In this document: positions 5,390 through 5,548 of the stretch, one piece after another
How the letters are laid out: each line of letters starts with the position of its first letter
Position numbering within the stretch: position 1 is the stretch's first letter
Assembly (NCBI GenBank): GCA_009702955.1
Contig: WLHA01000107.1
Span: 1 to 5,548, forward strand
Length of the DNA: 5,548 nucleotides
Reading direction: 5' to 3'
From: Actinomycetota bacterium
Lineage (GTDB): Bacteria; Actinomycetota; Acidimicrobiia; IMCC26256
The notes under the pieces: model-generated
What the model was told of the DNA's origin: nothing
Database searches by the model: none
What the model saw: only the letters and a program-made list of their open reading frames with translations
Translations under genes and position numbers: made by a program

Positions 5390-5548
5390 CTAAGCCTGTG
5401 TCGCCGCTTCATTTATTGCAGCAACTAGCGCCGAATGCCCTACTTCTTGGCAGTAGTGGCCAACGCCCTCGATCTTGGTATGCGAGCTGCGCTTGGCGCC
5501 TGGCACGGTCTCAGCAAAGTATTTCTGACCGTGGCCAGTAACTGGATC
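5390..5548 (-). CDS. Alpha/beta hydrolase, haloalkane dehalogenase-like, C-terminal fragment (5' end outside window)
   Basis: On the minus strand a frame is open from the right edge (5548) to a TAG at 5390-5392, giving 52 residues with no start inside the window. It reads DPVTGHGQKYFAETVPGAK near the edge, then HTKIEGVGHYCQEVGH, and ends NEAATQA. This matches the end of haloalkane dehalogenase-like alpha/beta hydrolases as I remember them: a 'DPIT-x-G' turn after strand beta-7, 'VPGA', then 'I-x-G-A-G-H-F-x-Q-E'. The His at fragment residue 31 (GVGHYCQE) is the expected catalytic His, and the very first visible Asp is probably the catalytic acid. Family knowledge: these enzymes release halide from haloalkanes hydrolytically, but relatives are epoxide hydrolases or esterases, and the nucleophile and halide-binding residues lie outside the window. 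About 250 residues are missing. It lies upstream of the solute-binding protein gene on the same strand, 149 bp away. Confidence 0.75.
   Translation of the reverse strand, partial: DPVTGHGQKYFAETVPGAKRSSHTKIEGVGHYCQEVGHSALVAAINEAATQA

Noticed and set aside
5369..5390. Telomere-like text CCCTAAACCCTCTAACC on the minus strand
   Set aside because: It is less than two irregular units within an ordinary bacterial intergenic region, so it is best taken as chance.
5326..5541. A 71-codon plus-strand frame in the binding-protein upstream region
   Set aside because: It runs antisense through the hydrolase fragment and its own upstream repeats, with no family features.
5435..5548. A plus-strand frame starting MPYFLAVVANALDLG and open to the right edge, looking like a membrane segment
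   Set aside because: It has no Shine-Dalgarno, and the opposite strand reads as a clear hydrolase C-terminus with the catalytic His motif. The hydrophobic look is a by-product of that coding strand.

Overview
The window looks like a piece of an actinobacterial chromosome or a metagenomic contig. GC content is moderate to moderately high by eye. The thiolase closely resembles the mycobacterial FadA3 type as I remember it. The beta-galactosidase C-terminus carries the 'SCGPDTL' variant that I associate with Actinobacteria, and the family 5 solute-binding protein has the Ala-rich Sec leader common in that phylum. An uncultured lineage such as Acidimicrobiia is possible, but this rests on memory of protein families and not on a search.

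Layout from left to right. (1) 1-888, plus: the 3' end of a LacZ-type GH2 beta-galactosidase, cut by the left edge. (2) 899-2110, minus: a complete thiolase that converges on the beta-galactosidase gene with only 10 bp between stop codons. (3) 2111-2309: a divergent intergenic region holding a small inverted repeat and a 9-bp tandem repeat. (4) 2310-2993, plus: a 227-aa protein of unknown function. (5) 3010-3582, plus: a GDT1/TMEM165 (UPF0016) cation transporter whose Shine-Dalgarno overlaps the stop codon of the unknown gene, so the two are probably one operon. (6) About 3563-3599: a strong hairpin whose loop contains the transporter stop codon. (7) 3633-5240, minus: a secreted family 5 ABC-transporter solute-binding protein. 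(8) 5241-5389: its upstream region, with three exact-period 15-bp direct repeats. (9) 5390-5548, minus: the C-terminal end of an alpha/beta hydrolase of haloalkane-dehalogenase type, cut by the right edge. It has no start codon in the window and is easy to miss.

The genes do not form one obvious pathway. Sugar hydrolysis (beta-galactosidase), thiolytic acyl-CoA cleavage (thiolase), solute capture (binding protein) and a possible dehalogenase or ester hydrolase suggest an organoheterotroph with varied carbon sources. The transporter is a housekeeping-type manganese/calcium exporter. No mobile element, CRISPR array, tRNA or rRNA is visible, and I do not see a new multi-gene system. The most interesting items are non-coding: the phased repeat block upstream of the binding-protein gene, the repeats at gene ends, and the uncharacterised gene coupled to the transporter.
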